Below are positions 27,668 through 35,769 of a DNA stretch of 64,000 nucleotides, piece by piece. Under the pieces are notes generated by a model that was not told the DNA's origin, ran no database searches, and was given only the letters and a program-made list of their open reading frames with translations. Source of the stretch: Streptomyces sp. JHA26 (GTDB lineage Bacteria > Actinomycetota > Actinomycetes > Streptomycetales > Streptomycetaceae); NCBI RefSeq assembly GCF_002005565.1, contig NZ_BDJC01000004.1, positions 164,485-228,484 of the forward strand. The letters are read 5' to 3'. Both the position numbers and the translations under genes were made by a program. Within the stretch, counting starts at the first letter, position 1, and each line of letters starts with the position of its first letter.

Positions 27668-28624
27668 ATGCAGGACGTCTCCTCGCTGGTCGCCCAGGCC
27701 AGGGAAGGCCGACCGCGGGCCGTGGCCCGGTTGATCTCCCTGGTCGAGGGGGCGTCCCCGCAGCTCAGGGAGGTCATGGCGGCCCTCGCGCCGCTCACCG
27801 GGGGCGCGTACGTGGTGGGCCTGACGGGGTCGCCGGGCGTCGGCAAGTCGACGTCCACCTCGGCGCTGGTCACGGCCTACCGCAAGCAGGGCAAGCGGGT
27901 CGGCGTCCTGGCCGTCGACCCGTCCTCGCCGTTCTCCGGCGGCGCCCTGCTCGGCGACCGGGTCCGCATGTCGGAGCACGCCTCCGACCCGGGCGTCTAC
28001 ATCCGCTCCATGGCCACCCGCGGCCACCTCGGCGGCCTCGCCTGGGCCGCGCCGCAGGCCATCCGGGTGCTGGACGCGGCGGGCTGCGACGTGATCCTGG
28101 TCGAGACCGTCGGCGTCGGCCAGTCCGAGGTCGAGATCGCCTCGCAGGCCGACACCTCCGTCGTCCTCCTCGCCCCGGGCATGGGCGACGGCATCCAGGC
28201 CGCGAAGGCCGGGATCCTGGAGATCGGCGACGTCTACGTCGTCAACAAGGCCGACCGCGACGGCGCGGACGCCACCGCCCGCGAGCTGAACCACATGCTG
28301 GGCCTCGGCGAGGCCCGCGCCGCCGGCGACTGGCGCCCGCCCATCGTCAAGACGGTCGCCGCGCGCGGCGAGGGCGTCGACGAGGTCGTGGAGGCGCTGG
28401 AGAAGCACCGCGCCTGGATGGAGGAGCGGGACGTGCTGGCCGAGCGCCGCCGGGCCCGCGCCGCCCGCGAGGTCGAGACGATCGCCGTCACCACCCTGCG
28501 CGAACGCATCGGCGACCTCCACGGCGACCGGCGCCTCGGTGCGCTGGCCGAACGGATCGTGTCGGGCGAACTGGACCCGTACCGCGCCGCGGACGAGCTG
28601 GTGACGGGGCTGACGCGGGGCTGA
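27668..28624 (+). CDS. meaB: Methylmalonyl-CoA mutase-associated GTPase MeaB
   Basis: 318-aa SIMIBI-class G protein that protects and reactivates B12-dependent acyl-CoA mutases by gating cofactor loading. P-loop GSPGVGKST near residues 57-65, switch DPSSPFSGGALLGDRVRM, Mg-binding VETVGVGQSE, base-specificity NKAD; C-terminal dimerisation arm. ATG 27668 has GGAG 5 nt upstream, whereas GTG 27665 is too close to it. Same strand as the thiolase, probably one transcript. Its client here may be IcmA (36184) or a methylmalonyl-CoA mutase outside the window. Confidence 0.95.
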   Translation: MQDVSSLVAQAREGRPRAVARLISLVEGASPQLREVMAALAPLTGGAYVVGLTGSPGVGKSTSTSALVTAYRKQGKRVGVLAVDPSSPFSGGALLGDRVRMSEHASDPGVYIRSMATRGHLGGLAWAAPQAIRVLDAAGCDVILVETVGVGQSEVEIASQADTSVVLLAPGMGDGIQAAKAGILEIGDVYVVNKADRDGADATARELNHMLGLGEARAAGDWRPPIVKTVAARGEGVDEVVEALEKHRAWMEERDVLAERRRARAAREVETIAVTTLRERIGDLHGDRRLGALAERIVSGELDPYRAADELVTGLTRG

Positions 28625-28638
28625 CGCGGACCGGCCGG

Positions 28639-28655
28639 GCACGGCCGGCCCGTGC
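28639..28655. terminator. Short hairpin between convergent meaB and PepSY gene
   Basis: GCACGG (28639-28644) pairs with CCGTGC (28650-28655) around CCGGC in a very GC-rich 42-nt convergent gap. Confidence 0.4.
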
Positions 28656-28666
28656 ACGGGCGCCGG

Positions 28667-29254
28667 TCAGTCGTCGTCCGAGCCGGAGTCGTCCGAGTCG
28701 GCCGTGACCCTGCCGGTTCCGGCGTCGACCCGCCAGCCCTGTTCCCCCTTGCCGGAGACACGGGTCTCGACCTCCCAGGCGGCCCCGCCGTCGCCGTCGT
28801 CGTCCAGCTCCACCGAGGTCACGGTGCCGTGGCCGGCCGCGGCCCGCGCGGCCCCGGCGGCGTCCACGGACGCGCCCTTCAGCGCGGCCCGCGCCTCGGC
28901 GGTGTCGTCGGTGTCGTCGTCATCCTCCGTCTGCGAACCGAGGACCTCGCCGGTGGCCGGGTCGATCCGGACGCTGTGCCGGGTGCCGTCGCCGGCGAGG
29001 ACGTCGACCTCCCACGCCGTGCGCCCGTTGTCACCGTCGTCCTCGTCGTCGAGTTCGGCCGAGACGGCGGTGCCCGGCGCCTCCCGCAGGGCGGAGGCGA
29101 CGGCGTCGCCGGCCGGGACCTTCACCGAGGTCACCCGGGCGTCGTCGTCCCGGTGGGGCGCGTCGTCGTCCCCCGTGACGGCCAGGGCCGTCGCCGTGCC
29201 GCCTCCGACCAGTGCGGCGGCGGTGACGGCGGCGATCACGATGTTGCGCTTCAT
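28667..29254 (-). CDS. Exported acidic PepSY-domain protein
   Basis: 195-aa secreted or anchored protein. Signal sequence MKRNIVIAAVTAAALVGGGTATALA, then two PepSY-like repeats (TAWEVDVLAGDGTRHSVRIDPATGEVLG and AAWEVETRVSGKGEQGWRVDAGTGRV). Asp/Glu clusters are striking: AELDDEDDGDN, TEDDDDTDDTAEA and a DDSGSDDD tail, suggesting divalent cation binding. It diverges from the two-component operon at 29379-31516, a common partnership in which a PepSY protein senses or inhibits on the outer face. Function inferred from domain and context only. Confidence 0.88.
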   Translation of the reverse strand: MKRNIVIAAVTAAALVGGGTATALAVTGDDDAPHRDDDARVTSVKVPAGDAVASALREAPGTAVSAELDDEDDGDNGRTAWEVDVLAGDGTRHSVRIDPATGEVLGSQTEDDDDTDDTAEARAALKGASVDAAGAARAAAGHGTVTSVELDDDGDGGAAWEVETRVSGKGEQGWRVDAGTGRVTADSDDSGSDDD

Positions 29255-29378
29255 GCGGTTTCCTCCGAGTCGTCCAGAGCCCGGTGTCTTCCGGTGTCTT
29301 CACTGTCGTGGACCGACGCTGAGGCCAGGCTGAAGCCACCTGAAGGGATCTTCAGCTTGCTTTTGGGACCCTCTTCCC

Positions 29379-30101
29379 ATGCGCCCACCCGTCGCCCACC
29401 ACCACCCTGCTCGAGGCGCTTCGCGCCGCCCCTCTCGAATCTTGATCGTGGAGGACGAGAAGCGCCTCGCCGTGTCGCTCGCCAAGGGCCTCACCGCGGA
29501 GGGGTACGCCGTGGACGTCGTCCACGACGGGCTGGAGGGACTGCACCGCGCCGGCGAGGGCGTGTACGACCTCGTCGTCCTCGACATCATGCTGCCCGGC
29601 CTCAACGGCTACCGCGTCTGCGCCGCCCTGCGCGCCGCCGGACACGACGTGCCGATCCTGATGCTCACCGCCAAGGACGGCGAGTACGACGAGGCCGAGG
29701 GCCTGGACACCGGCGCCGACGACTACCTCACCAAGCCGTTCTCGTACGTCGTCCTGGTCGCCCGCGTGAAGGCCCTGCTGCGGCGCCGGGCGCAGGGCGC
29801 CGGTGCCTCGCCCGTGCACGTCCACGGCGATCTCAAGGTCGACACCGCCGCCCGCCGGGTCTTCCTCGGCGAGGACGAGGTCACCCTCACCGCGAAGGAG
29901 TTCGCCGTCCTGGAGCAGCTCGTGGTGCGGGCCGGACAGGTGGTGTCGAAGGCGGAGATCCTCGAGCACGTCTGGGACTTCGCCTACGACGGCGACCCGA
30001 ACATCGTCGAGGTGTATGTGAGCGCGCTCCGGCGCAAGCTGCGCGCCGGGCTCATCGGGACCGTGCGCGGCGCCGGATACCGGCTGGAGACCGCGCGATG
30101 A
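29379..30101 (+). CDS. OmpR-family response regulator
   Basis: 240-aa regulator: receiver domain with Glu/Asp pair (IVEDEKRL), phospho-acceptor Asp69 (LVVLDIMLPGLNG), KPF loop; winged-helix OmpR domain in the C-terminal half (LTAKEFAVLEQLVVRAGQVVSKAEILEHVWD, NIVEVYVSALRRKL). ATG 29379 gives an unusual N-terminus (RPPVAHHHPARGASRRPS) before the canonical RILIVEDE, and lacks a good ribosome site, so the real start may be later, although no ATG or GTG precedes the core. Coupled to the kinase by ATGA. Divergent from the PepSY gene. Confidence 0.9.
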   Translation: MRPPVAHHHPARGASRRPSRILIVEDEKRLAVSLAKGLTAEGYAVDVVHDGLEGLHRAGEGVYDLVVLDIMLPGLNGYRVCAALRAAGHDVPILMLTAKDGEYDEAEGLDTGADDYLTKPFSYVVLVARVKALLRRRAQGAGASPVHVHGDLKVDTAARRVFLGEDEVTLTAKEFAVLEQLVVRAGQVVSKAEILEHVWDFAYDGDPNIVEVYVSALRRKLRAGLIGTVRGAGYRLETAR

Positions 30102-31516
30102 GCCGCCCGTTCGCCTCGGTGCGGGCCCGCGCCACGCTCGCCGCGACCCTCGTGGTCGCCGTCGCGCTCGTCGCGGCCGGCACCGCCGTCCTGCTGTCCC
30201 TGCGCTCCAACCTGCTCGGCGAGGCCGGCACCCAGGCGGAGCGCTCGGCGCGGGAGGTGGCGACGGAGCTGGCCGTCGGGACGCCGTACGCCGACCTGTC
30301 GCTGGACGTCGACGACCGGCCGGTGCAGGTCGTCGACGACGACGGTGCGCTGGTCGCCGCCAGCGAGGACCTGGAGCGGATCAGCGGGACCGGCGTCGAC
30401 ACGGTGAAGCCGCGGCCCGCCGCCTCACCGGGCGGGGAGGACGCCGAGGACGACGATGACGACGACGGCTCGGGCGAGTCCCTCGGCCCCGGTGAGATCG
30501 GCGGCCGGATCACCGTCAGCGACGGCTCGGCGACCATCGACGGGGACACGGAGGACTACCGTTTCGCCGCCGTCCCGGTGAAGACCGACGACCGGGGCGA
30601 GCTCACCGTCTACGCCGGTGCCCCGCTGTCCGCCGAGCACGGCGCCGTCGACACCGCGCTGACCGTCATGCTGATCGGCTTCCCGGCGCTGCTCGCGGTC
30701 GTGGCGTGGGTGACCTGGCTCGTCACCCGGCGCGCGCTGCGACCGGTGGAGGGCATCCGCCGGGAGATGGCCGCGATCACCGCCAGCGAGGACCTCGCCC
30801 GCCGCGTCCCCGTGCCGGACACCCACGACGAGGTCGCCCGGCTCGCCACGACGACCAACGAGACGCTGGCCGCCCTGGAGAGCTCGGTGGAGCGGCAGCG
30901 GCGGTTCGTCGCCGACGCCTCGCACGAACTGCGCAGCCCGATCGCCTCGCTGCGCACCCAGCTGGAGGTGGCCGCCGCCCACCCCGAGCTGCTCGACCTG
31001 GACGGCGCCGTCGAGGACACGGTACGGCTGCAGCGGCTCGCCGCCGACCTGTTGCTGCTGGCCAGGCTGGACGCGGGGGAGCGGCCCGCCGACGCGCGGG
31101 TCGACCTCGCCGCGCTGGCGCGCGCGCAGGCGGAGGGCCGGGCCGGGGTGAGCGTGCGGGCCGAGGACGCCGTGGTGGTCGCCGGATCGCGGGGCCAGCT
31201 GGAGCGGGTGCTGGCCAACCTGCTCGACAACGCCCGGCGGCACGCCCGTTCGGCGGTGGAGGTGTCGGTGCGCCGGGACGGTGACGTGGCGGTGGCCGCG
31301 GTGGCCGACGACGGGGAGGGCGTGCCGGTGGCGGACCGGGAGCGGATCTTCGAACGGTTCGTCCGGCTCGACGCCGCCCGCAGCCGCGACGAGGGCGGGG
31401 CCGGTCTCGGGCTGGCCATCGCCCGTGACGTCGCCGTGCGGCACGGCGGCACGCTCACGGTGCGCGACGCGCCGGCGGGCGGAGCCCTGTTCGAACTCCG
31501 CCTGCCGGTCGTCTAG
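30098..31516 (+). CDS. OmpR-type sensor histidine kinase with acidic sensor loop
   Basis: 472-aa membrane kinase. Membrane helix 1 at about 11-34, extracytoplasmic segment 35-186, helix 2 at about 187-210, HAMP to about 262, HisKA with phospho-His276 (FVADASHELRSPIASL), HATPase with N-box NLLDNARRHA and GAGLGLAIARDVAVRHGG. The sensor segment carries an acidic run at 114-123 (EDAEDDDDDD), matching the acidic PepSY protein encoded divergently. A divalent-cation or cationic-peptide signal is a reasonable guess. Start overlaps the regulator stop as ATGA. Confidence 0.92.
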   Translation: MSRPFASVRARATLAATLVVAVALVAAGTAVLLSLRSNLLGEAGTQAERSAREVATELAVGTPYADLSLDVDDRPVQVVDDDGALVAASEDLERISGTGVDTVKPRPAASPGGEDAEDDDDDDGSGESLGPGEIGGRITVSDGSATIDGDTEDYRFAAVPVKTDDRGELTVYAGAPLSAEHGAVDTALTVMLIGFPALLAVVAWVTWLVTRRALRPVEGIRREMAAITASEDLARRVPVPDTHDEVARLATTTNETLAALESSVERQRRFVADASHELRSPIASLRTQLEVAAAHPELLDLDGAVEDTVRLQRLAADLLLLARLDAGERPADARVDLAALARAQAEGRAGVSVRAEDAVVVAGSRGQLERVLANLLDNARRHARSAVEVSVRRDGDVAVAAVADDGEGVPVADRERIFERFVRLDAARSRDEGGAGLGLAIARDVAVRHGGTLTVRDAPAGGALFELRLPVV

Positions 31517-31541
31517 GACGCGTCCGGGGGACCGTCCGGGG

Positions 31542-32018
31542 TCAGGGACGTCCTCGTTGGCCGCGCAGGTGCTCGGCGACGGGCCTGAGCGCCTTGTCGA
31601 GCTCCGCCAGGGCCTCGGGCGTCAGCAGGTCGATGAAGTGCCGGCGCACGGACGCCACGTGGTGCGGCGCGACCTTCCGCATCGTCTCCAGACCGTGCTC
31701 GGTGAGGACGGCGTAGAGCCCGCGGCGGTCGGACTCGCAGTTCTCCCGCCGTACCAGGTTCGCGTTCTCCATGCGCGTGATCTGGTGGGAGAGGCGGCTC
31801 TTGGACTGCAGGGTGGCGGAGGCGAGATCGCTCATCCGCATCCTGTCGTCCTCGGACTCGGAGAGGTTCACCAGGATTTCGTAGTCGTTCATCGTCAGGC
31901 CGAACGGCTGCAGGTCCTTCTCGAGCTGGTGCGTCAACAGCCTGTTGACCTCCAGGTGGGTGCGCCAAGCACACTGCTCCGTATCGGTCAGCCAGCGGGT
32001 GGCCGTCTCGGTCTCCAT
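31542..32018 (-). CDS. MarR-family transcriptional regulator
   Basis: 158-aa MarR regulator: winged helix in RMSDLASATLQSKSRLSHQITRMENANLVRRENCESDRRGLYAVLTEHGLE, with flanking dimerisation helices; N-terminus ETETATRWLTDTEQCAWRTHLEVNRLL. A single Cys in the wing (RENCESD) could be redox sensitive, as in OhrR/MarR relatives, but this is speculative. Start ATG 32018, with an A/T-rich upstream stretch (32019-32060) where autoregulation would occur. Convergent with the sensor kinase gene at a 25-nt gap. Confidence 0.92.
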   Translation of the reverse strand: METETATRWLTDTEQCAWRTHLEVNRLLTHQLEKDLQPFGLTMNDYEILVNLSESEDDRMRMSDLASATLQSKSRLSHQITRMENANLVRRENCESDRRGLYAVLTEHGLETMRKVAPHHVASVRRHFIDLLTPEALAELDKALRPVAEHLRGQRGRP

Positions 32019-32120
32019 GAATGAAGTCTACCTAAAAAGTTGAAAGGCGAACTAATGAGGGGTGTCGTGTGACGGTGACGGGTGCGCACGCGTTCGACGT
32101 CACACTCCGCAGGTTACCGC

Positions 32121-32897
32121 TCACAGCCCGAAGCGGCGCTGGAGGTCTCCCAGCTGTCCGGGAAGCCCCGGTACTCCCGACCGGCCTCCCGGCGTGCCCT
32201 GCGGGCCGCCGCCGGGCACGCCCGCCTGCTGCGGAGCGGCCCCCGTCGCCTGTTCCGCCATCAGCGCCTCGCTCGACTGCAGCAGCACCGTCCCCGCCCC
32301 CACGAACTCGAACTGGTGCTCCTCCCCGGAGGCGCCGCCCAGGCCCGTCATCGCACGTAGACCGCCCAGCAGGCCGGTCAGGTACCCGTGGTCGTAGTGA
32401 TGGCAGGGCGAGGGGCAGTCGGCCCAGCCGACCAGGGCCTGCGGGTCCACCCGGATCGGGGGTTCCATGAACACCACCGGACCGTTCGACGCGGCCACGA
32501 ACTTTCCGGTTCCGATCAGAGTCAGAAAACCCGGCACGATCGACTGCTTGAGGGCGAGACTTGGCTGAAAAGCGAGCAGGTTGCCCGAGCGAATGGTCAG
32601 ATTGCCGTCCTCCAGGTCGTACGAGTTCACGTCGAAGGCCCGGTCGGCGAGGAGCATCTTGCCCGAGCCCCCGGCGACGACCCAGTCGCTCGCGTGCAGA
32701 GGCGAATGGAAGGCCGTGCGCACCAGCCGGTCCAGCCGGCCGTGCCCGATCCCGTTGAACTCGATCGTCCCGTAGTAGGCGATCATCTTCCCCTTCTGCA
32801 GGAACCACTGGTTCCCCGTCAGCTCCACGCAGAAGGTGTACGCGTTGACGTTGTCGTCGGCCGGCAGCGTCGCCGGGTCGTGGGGGACGGTGCTCAC
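32121..32897 (-). CDS. AIM24-family protein, copy 3
   Basis: 258-aa member of the AIM24 (TIGR00266-like) beta-sandwich family, of unknown bacterial function. Segments: FCVELTGNQWFLQKGKMIAYYG, DWVVAGGSGKMLLADRAFDVNSYDLEDGNLTIRSGNLLAFQ, GPVVFMEPPIRVDPQALVGWADCPSPCHHYDHGY (Cys/His cluster) and GEEHQFEFVGAGTVLLQSSE. A Gly/Pro/Gln-rich tail follows (PGGGPQGTPGGRSGVPGLPGQ). GTG 32897 overlaps the stop of copy 2 as GTGA. Last gene of a three-gene operon of paralogues. Confidence 0.88.
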   Translation of the reverse strand: MSTVPHDPATLPADDNVNAYTFCVELTGNQWFLQKGKMIAYYGTIEFNGIGHGRLDRLVRTAFHSPLHASDWVVAGGSGKMLLADRAFDVNSYDLEDGNLTIRSGNLLAFQPSLALKQSIVPGFLTLIGTGKFVAASNGPVVFMEPPIRVDPQALVGWADCPSPCHHYDHGYLTGLLGGLRAMTGLGGASGEEHQFEFVGAGTVLLQSSEALMAEQATGAAPQQAGVPGGGPQGTPGGRSGVPGLPGQLGDLQRRFGL

Positions 32898-33544
32898 AAC
32901 TTCTCCTCGGACGCCTGGACGTACACCGTGCCGTTGCCGCTCAGCTCCAGCTGGAACGCCTCGCCGGAGCCGCGCCCCACCATGTCCCGCCAGCCCAGCG
33001 CCGTGGACAGCCTGTTGCGGAGGTCACCGTGGTGGGCGACGTAGGCCTGCGGGTCGACGTGCACCGTCCGGTGCGGGGTGACGGGCACCTCGAAGACCCC
33101 GCCGTGCGCCATCACCGCCACCGACCCGTGCCCCTTGAGGGACGTGGTGAACAGCCCCTGCCCGCTCACCTGGCCCCGCACCATGCCCATGACGCCGCCC
33201 TGCGAGCCGAGGAACACCGTGCCCTGCTCCAGGGTGCCCTCGAAGGCGAGGAGGCGGTCCGCCTCCACGTACAGGGTGTCGCCCGACAGGTTGATCACCT
33301 GCACGTGGTGGCCGCCGTGCCCGAAGAACACCGTGCCGCTGCCCTCGACGGTCATCAGCGGGGTGTCCTCGTTCGCCACCCGGCGGCCGATCATCGACAC
33401 GACGCCGCCCCGGCCACCGGTCAGGTTCGGGGTGAACGACACGTCCCCCTGGTAGGCGAGCATCGCACCGCGCTGACTGAACAGCCGCTGCCCGGGCCTC
33501 ACGGTCGCCCGGACCATCTTGGAGTTCACTTCCTCGAAGGCCAT
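32894..33544 (-). CDS. AIM24-family protein, copy 2
   Basis: 216-aa paralogue: RPGQRLFSQRGAMLAYQGDVSF, GRRVANEDTPLMTVEGSGTVFFGHGGHHVQVINLSGDTLYVEADRLLAFE, LKGHGSVAVMAHGGVFEVPV, VDPQAYVAHHGDL and GEAFQLELSGNGTVYVQASE. No signal peptide or membrane helix. Family members form beta-barrels of trimeric type; some are linked to membrane or mitochondrial roles. ATG 33544 comes 1 nt after the stop of copy 1, and its own stop overlaps the start of copy 3, so the three proteins are translated together, perhaps as a hetero-oligomer. Confidence 0.88.
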   Translation of the reverse strand: MAFEEVNSKMVRATVRPGQRLFSQRGAMLAYQGDVSFTPNLTGGRGGVVSMIGRRVANEDTPLMTVEGSGTVFFGHGGHHVQVINLSGDTLYVEADRLLAFEGTLEQGTVFLGSQGGVMGMVRGQVSGQGLFTTSLKGHGSVAVMAHGGVFEVPVTPHRTVHVDPQAYVAHHGDLRNRLSTALGWRDMVGRGSGEAFQLELSGNGTVYVQASEEKL

Positions 33545-33545
33545 G

Positions 33546-34178
33546 TCACACGTCCCCCGCGATCGTGTTCCGCTCGCTCGGCTGCACGTACACCAGTCCG
33601 TCGCCCTCGAAGCGGATCTGGAACGCCTCGCCGCCGCCCTCGCCGAACAGGGTGCGGAAGGTCACACCCGACTGGAAGGACTGCCGCAGGTTCCCCTGGT
33701 GCGCGACGTACGCCCCCGGGTCGACGGTCAGCGGGTACCGCGCGCTGACCCGCAGCACCACCGCCGGGCCGTCCGACACGATCGCCGCCCGGCCGTGGCC
33801 CTCGACCGTCGTGGTGAACAGCCCGTTGCCCTGCGCGGCACCGCGGGTCCCCGTGAAACTGGTGCCCGTGCGCAGCCCGGCGTCGGCCGCCAGGAAGTTG
33901 CTGGACTCGACGTACAGCGTGTCGCCCCGGAGTTCCACCAGGGTGATCTCCGAGGCCCGGTCCGCGAACCAGCAGGTCCCCCGCCCCCTCACCTCCATCA
34001 CCGTCATCTGCTCGCCGGTGAGCCGCCGGGTCACCATGCCCCGGATGCCCTCACCGCCGCCGCTCAGCTTCTTGAAGGCCATCTCCCCGTCGTACGCGAC
34101 CATCGAGCCGTTCTTCGCCTTCACGGCGTCCCCGGTCATGTCGACGGCGAGCACCTTGCCGCCCTGAAGTCGGAACAT
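33546..34178 (-). CDS. AIM24-family protein, copy 1
   Basis: 210-aa paralogue and first gene of the operon: [106 protein letters not shown] and [20 protein letters not shown]. It is close in plan to copy 2. ATG 34178 is the conservative start; GTG 34184, two codons earlier, lies 7 nt after a -10-like TACGTT and would make a leaderless start. Divergent from the DUF3817 gene across a region with a CRP-like palindrome. Confidence 0.87.
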   Translation of the reverse strand: MFRLQGGKVLAVDMTGDAVKAKNGSMVAYDGEMAFKKLSGGGEGIRGMVTRRLTGEQMTVMEVRGRGTCWFADRASEITLVELRGDTLYVESSNFLAADAGLRTGTSFTGTRGAAQGNGLFTTTVEGHGRAAIVSDGPAVVLRVSARYPLTVDPGAYVAHQGNLRQSFQSGVTFRTLFGEGGGEAFQIRFEGDGLVYVQPSERNTIAGDV

Positions 34179-34191
34179 CGCCACAAATGAG

Positions 34192-34197
34192 AACGTA
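34192..34197 (-). promoter_or_regulatory. -10-like hexamer of the AIM24 operon
   Basis: TACGTT on the minus strand, 7 nt before an in-frame GTG (34184), in a leaderless layout. The -35 is poor. Confidence 0.4.
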
Positions 34198-34331
34198 GCG
34201 GCCGGGCGGCCCGGAGGACAGGTCCCCGGGGTGGAGGTCACCCCCGATCCCGGCCCCGGGGCGCCGACGCGCCCGCGGTCCCCGACCCCCCGGGCCGGGC
34301 GTGGCGCGGGTTTGCCACAATGGACGGGCGC

Positions 34332-34349
34332 TTGTGAGTGTGTTCACAA
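34332..34349. promoter_or_regulatory. CRP-like palindrome
   Basis: TTGTGA (34332-34337) and TCACAA (34344-34349) are perfect inverted half-sites with a 6-nt spacer, the TGTGA-N6-TCACA form recognised by CRP/FNR-family proteins. It lies 57 bp before GTG 34406 and about 150 bp upstream of the AIM24 operon. Confidence 0.65.
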
Positions 34350-34405
34350 ACCGCGCTGCTCATCGACCGATCCCTCATCCACCCCTCTCCCACCGAAGGT
34401 GACCC

Positions 34406-34750
34406 GTGGACCTCAAGACCGCCACCGCCCTCCGCCGCCTCCGCCTGGTCTCGGGCCCCGAGGCGATCTCGTTCATCCTGCTGCTCGTCTGCTCGGTGCT
34501 GAAGCGGACCACGGACTTCAACGCGGTGCCGGTGATGGGCATGATCCACGGCGTGCTGTTCGTGCTGTACGTCCTCTTCTGGGCGGACGCGTGGAACCGC
34601 GCCAAGTGGCCGCTGGGGACCGCCGCCCTCTACTTCGTGCTGTCGGTCCTGCCGACCGGCGGCTTCTTCGCCGAGCGCAGGCTCAAGCGCGAGGCCGAGA
34701 ACGCGGTCATCGCCTCGCGCGCCCGTCAGGAAGGGATCGTCAACGCATGA
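34406..34750 (+). CDS. DUF3817 membrane protein, copy 1
   Basis: 114-aa membrane protein with three helices ([57 protein letters not shown]) and the family signature [12 protein letters not shown]...A-W...KWP....[15 protein letters not shown]. Function unknown. GTG 34406 follows GAAGGTGA closely. Its stop overlaps the next start as ATGA. A paralogue is encoded at 35770-36108, and a CRP-like palindrome lies just upstream. Confidence 0.88.
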   Translation: MDLKTATALRRLRLVSGPEAISFILLLVCSVLKRTTDFNAVPVMGMIHGVLFVLYVLFWADAWNRAKWPLGTAALYFVLSVLPTGGFFAERRLKREAENAVIASRARQEGIVNA

Positions 34751-35040
34751 TCGTCGCCTTTTCCGTGACGCCGCTGGGCGTCGGCGAGGACGTCGGGGAG
34801 TACGTGGCCGACGCGGTCCGGGTGGTCCGCGAGTCGGGGCTGCCGAACCGCACCGACGCGATGTTCACGTCCGTCGAGGGCGAGTGGGACGAGGTCATGG
34901 ACGTCGTCCGGCGCGCCGTCGCCGCCGTCGAGGCGCGGGCGCCGCGGGTCTCCCTGGTCCTCAAGGCGGACATCCGCCCCGGCGTGACGGACGGCCTCAC
35001 GTCCAAGGTCGAGACGGTGGAGCGCCACCTCGCCGGATGA
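34747..35040 (+). CDS. MTH1187-family thiamine-binding-type protein
   Basis: 97-aa ferredoxin-like protein of the DUF77/YqgV family: [84 protein letters not shown]. Family members form tetramers, and some bind thiamine or its pyrimidine moiety. The highly conserved TPLG and [10 protein letters not shown] segments are intact. ATGA overlap with the DUF3817 gene fixes the start and couples the two. No TPP riboswitch is seen upstream. Confidence 0.88.
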   Translation: MIVAFSVTPLGVGEDVGEYVADAVRVVRESGLPNRTDAMFTSVEGEWDEVMDVVRRAVAAVEARAPRVSLVLKADIRPGVTDGLTSKVETVERHLAG

Positions 35041-35080
35041 AGCGGTCGGCGGGACGGTGGTATCGAAAGGCGAGACGGGG

Positions 35081-35109
35081 CTGACCGGCATATGACCGGC
35101 CGGTAAGGT
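35081..35109 (+). promoter_or_regulatory. MarR gene promoter and operator
   Basis: -35 CTGACC (35081-35086) and -10 TAAGGT (35104-35109) are exactly 17 bp apart; the start GTG 35118 follows 8 nt later, so the mRNA is probably leaderless. Direct repeats TGACCGGC (35082-35089, 35093-35100) and a palindrome ACCGGCCGGT (35095-35104) overlap it and suit autoregulation. Confidence 0.6.
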
Positions 35110-35117
35110 CTGATGCC

Positions 35118-35627
35118 GTGCCGAAGCCCCTCAGCCTCTCCTTCGATCCCATCGCCCGCGCCGACGAACTCTGGAAGGAGCGCTGGGGCGGCGTCCCCTC
35201 CATGGCCGCGATCACCTCGATCATGCGCGCCCACCAGATCCTGCTGGCCGAGGTCGACGCGGTGGTCAAGCCCTACGGGCTGACGTTCGCGCGCTACGAG
35301 GCGCTGGTGCTGCTCACCTTCTCCAAGTCGGGCGAGCTGCCGATGTCCAAGATCGGTGAGCGGCTCATGGTGCACCCCACCTCCGTGACCAACACCGTCG
35401 ACCGCCTGGTCCGCTCCGGCCTGGTCGACAAGCGCCCCAACCCCAACGACGGCCGCGGCACGCTCGCCAGCATCACCGACAAGGGCCGCGAGGTCGTCGA
35501 GTCGGCCACCCGCGACCTCATGGCCATGGACTTCGGCCTGGGTGCGTACGACGCGGAGGAGTGCGGCGAGATCTTCGCGATGCTCCGCCCGCTGCGGGTC
35601 GCCGCGGGCGACTTCAAGGAGGACTAG
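35118..35627 (+). CDS. MarR-family transcriptional regulator
   Basis: 169-aa regulator: N-terminal helices with DPIARADELWKERWGG and AAITSIMRAHQILLAEVDAVVKPYGLTFARYEALVLL, winged helix LPMSKIGERLMVHPTSVTNTVDRLVRSGLVDKRPNPNDGRGTLASITDKG. The ligand is unknown. It is followed by a second DUF3817 gene, so MarR control of these small membrane proteins is possible. GTG start with a strong upstream promoter at leaderless spacing. Confidence 0.92.
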   Translation: MPKPLSLSFDPIARADELWKERWGGVPSMAAITSIMRAHQILLAEVDAVVKPYGLTFARYEALVLLTFSKSGELPMSKIGERLMVHPTSVTNTVDRLVRSGLVDKRPNPNDGRGTLASITDKGREVVESATRDLMAMDFGLGAYDAEECGEIFAMLRPLRVAAGDFKED

Positions 35628-35756
35628 GGCCACTTTCGCCACAGGCCCTAGGGCCGGCACGTCGCCTCCTGCCCGCGGGGGACGGTCCCGGCGTCCCGGC
35701 GCACCGGCGGGTCACGGCGTACCGCTCCCCGCCGACGCGGGGATGTTTCGGGCGGT

Positions 35757-35762
35757 TATGCT
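35757..35762 (+). promoter_or_regulatory. -10-like hexamer of second DUF3817 gene
   Basis: TATGCT, 7 nt before ATG 35770, with no ribosome site between; a leaderless layout. Confidence 0.45.
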
Positions 35763-35769
35763 CGCATCC

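Noticed and set aside
31517..31526. Perfect 10-bp palindrome after the OmpR-type kinase gene
   Set aside because: Too short and too GC-rich to separate from chance in this genome; no T-run and no neighbouring structure.
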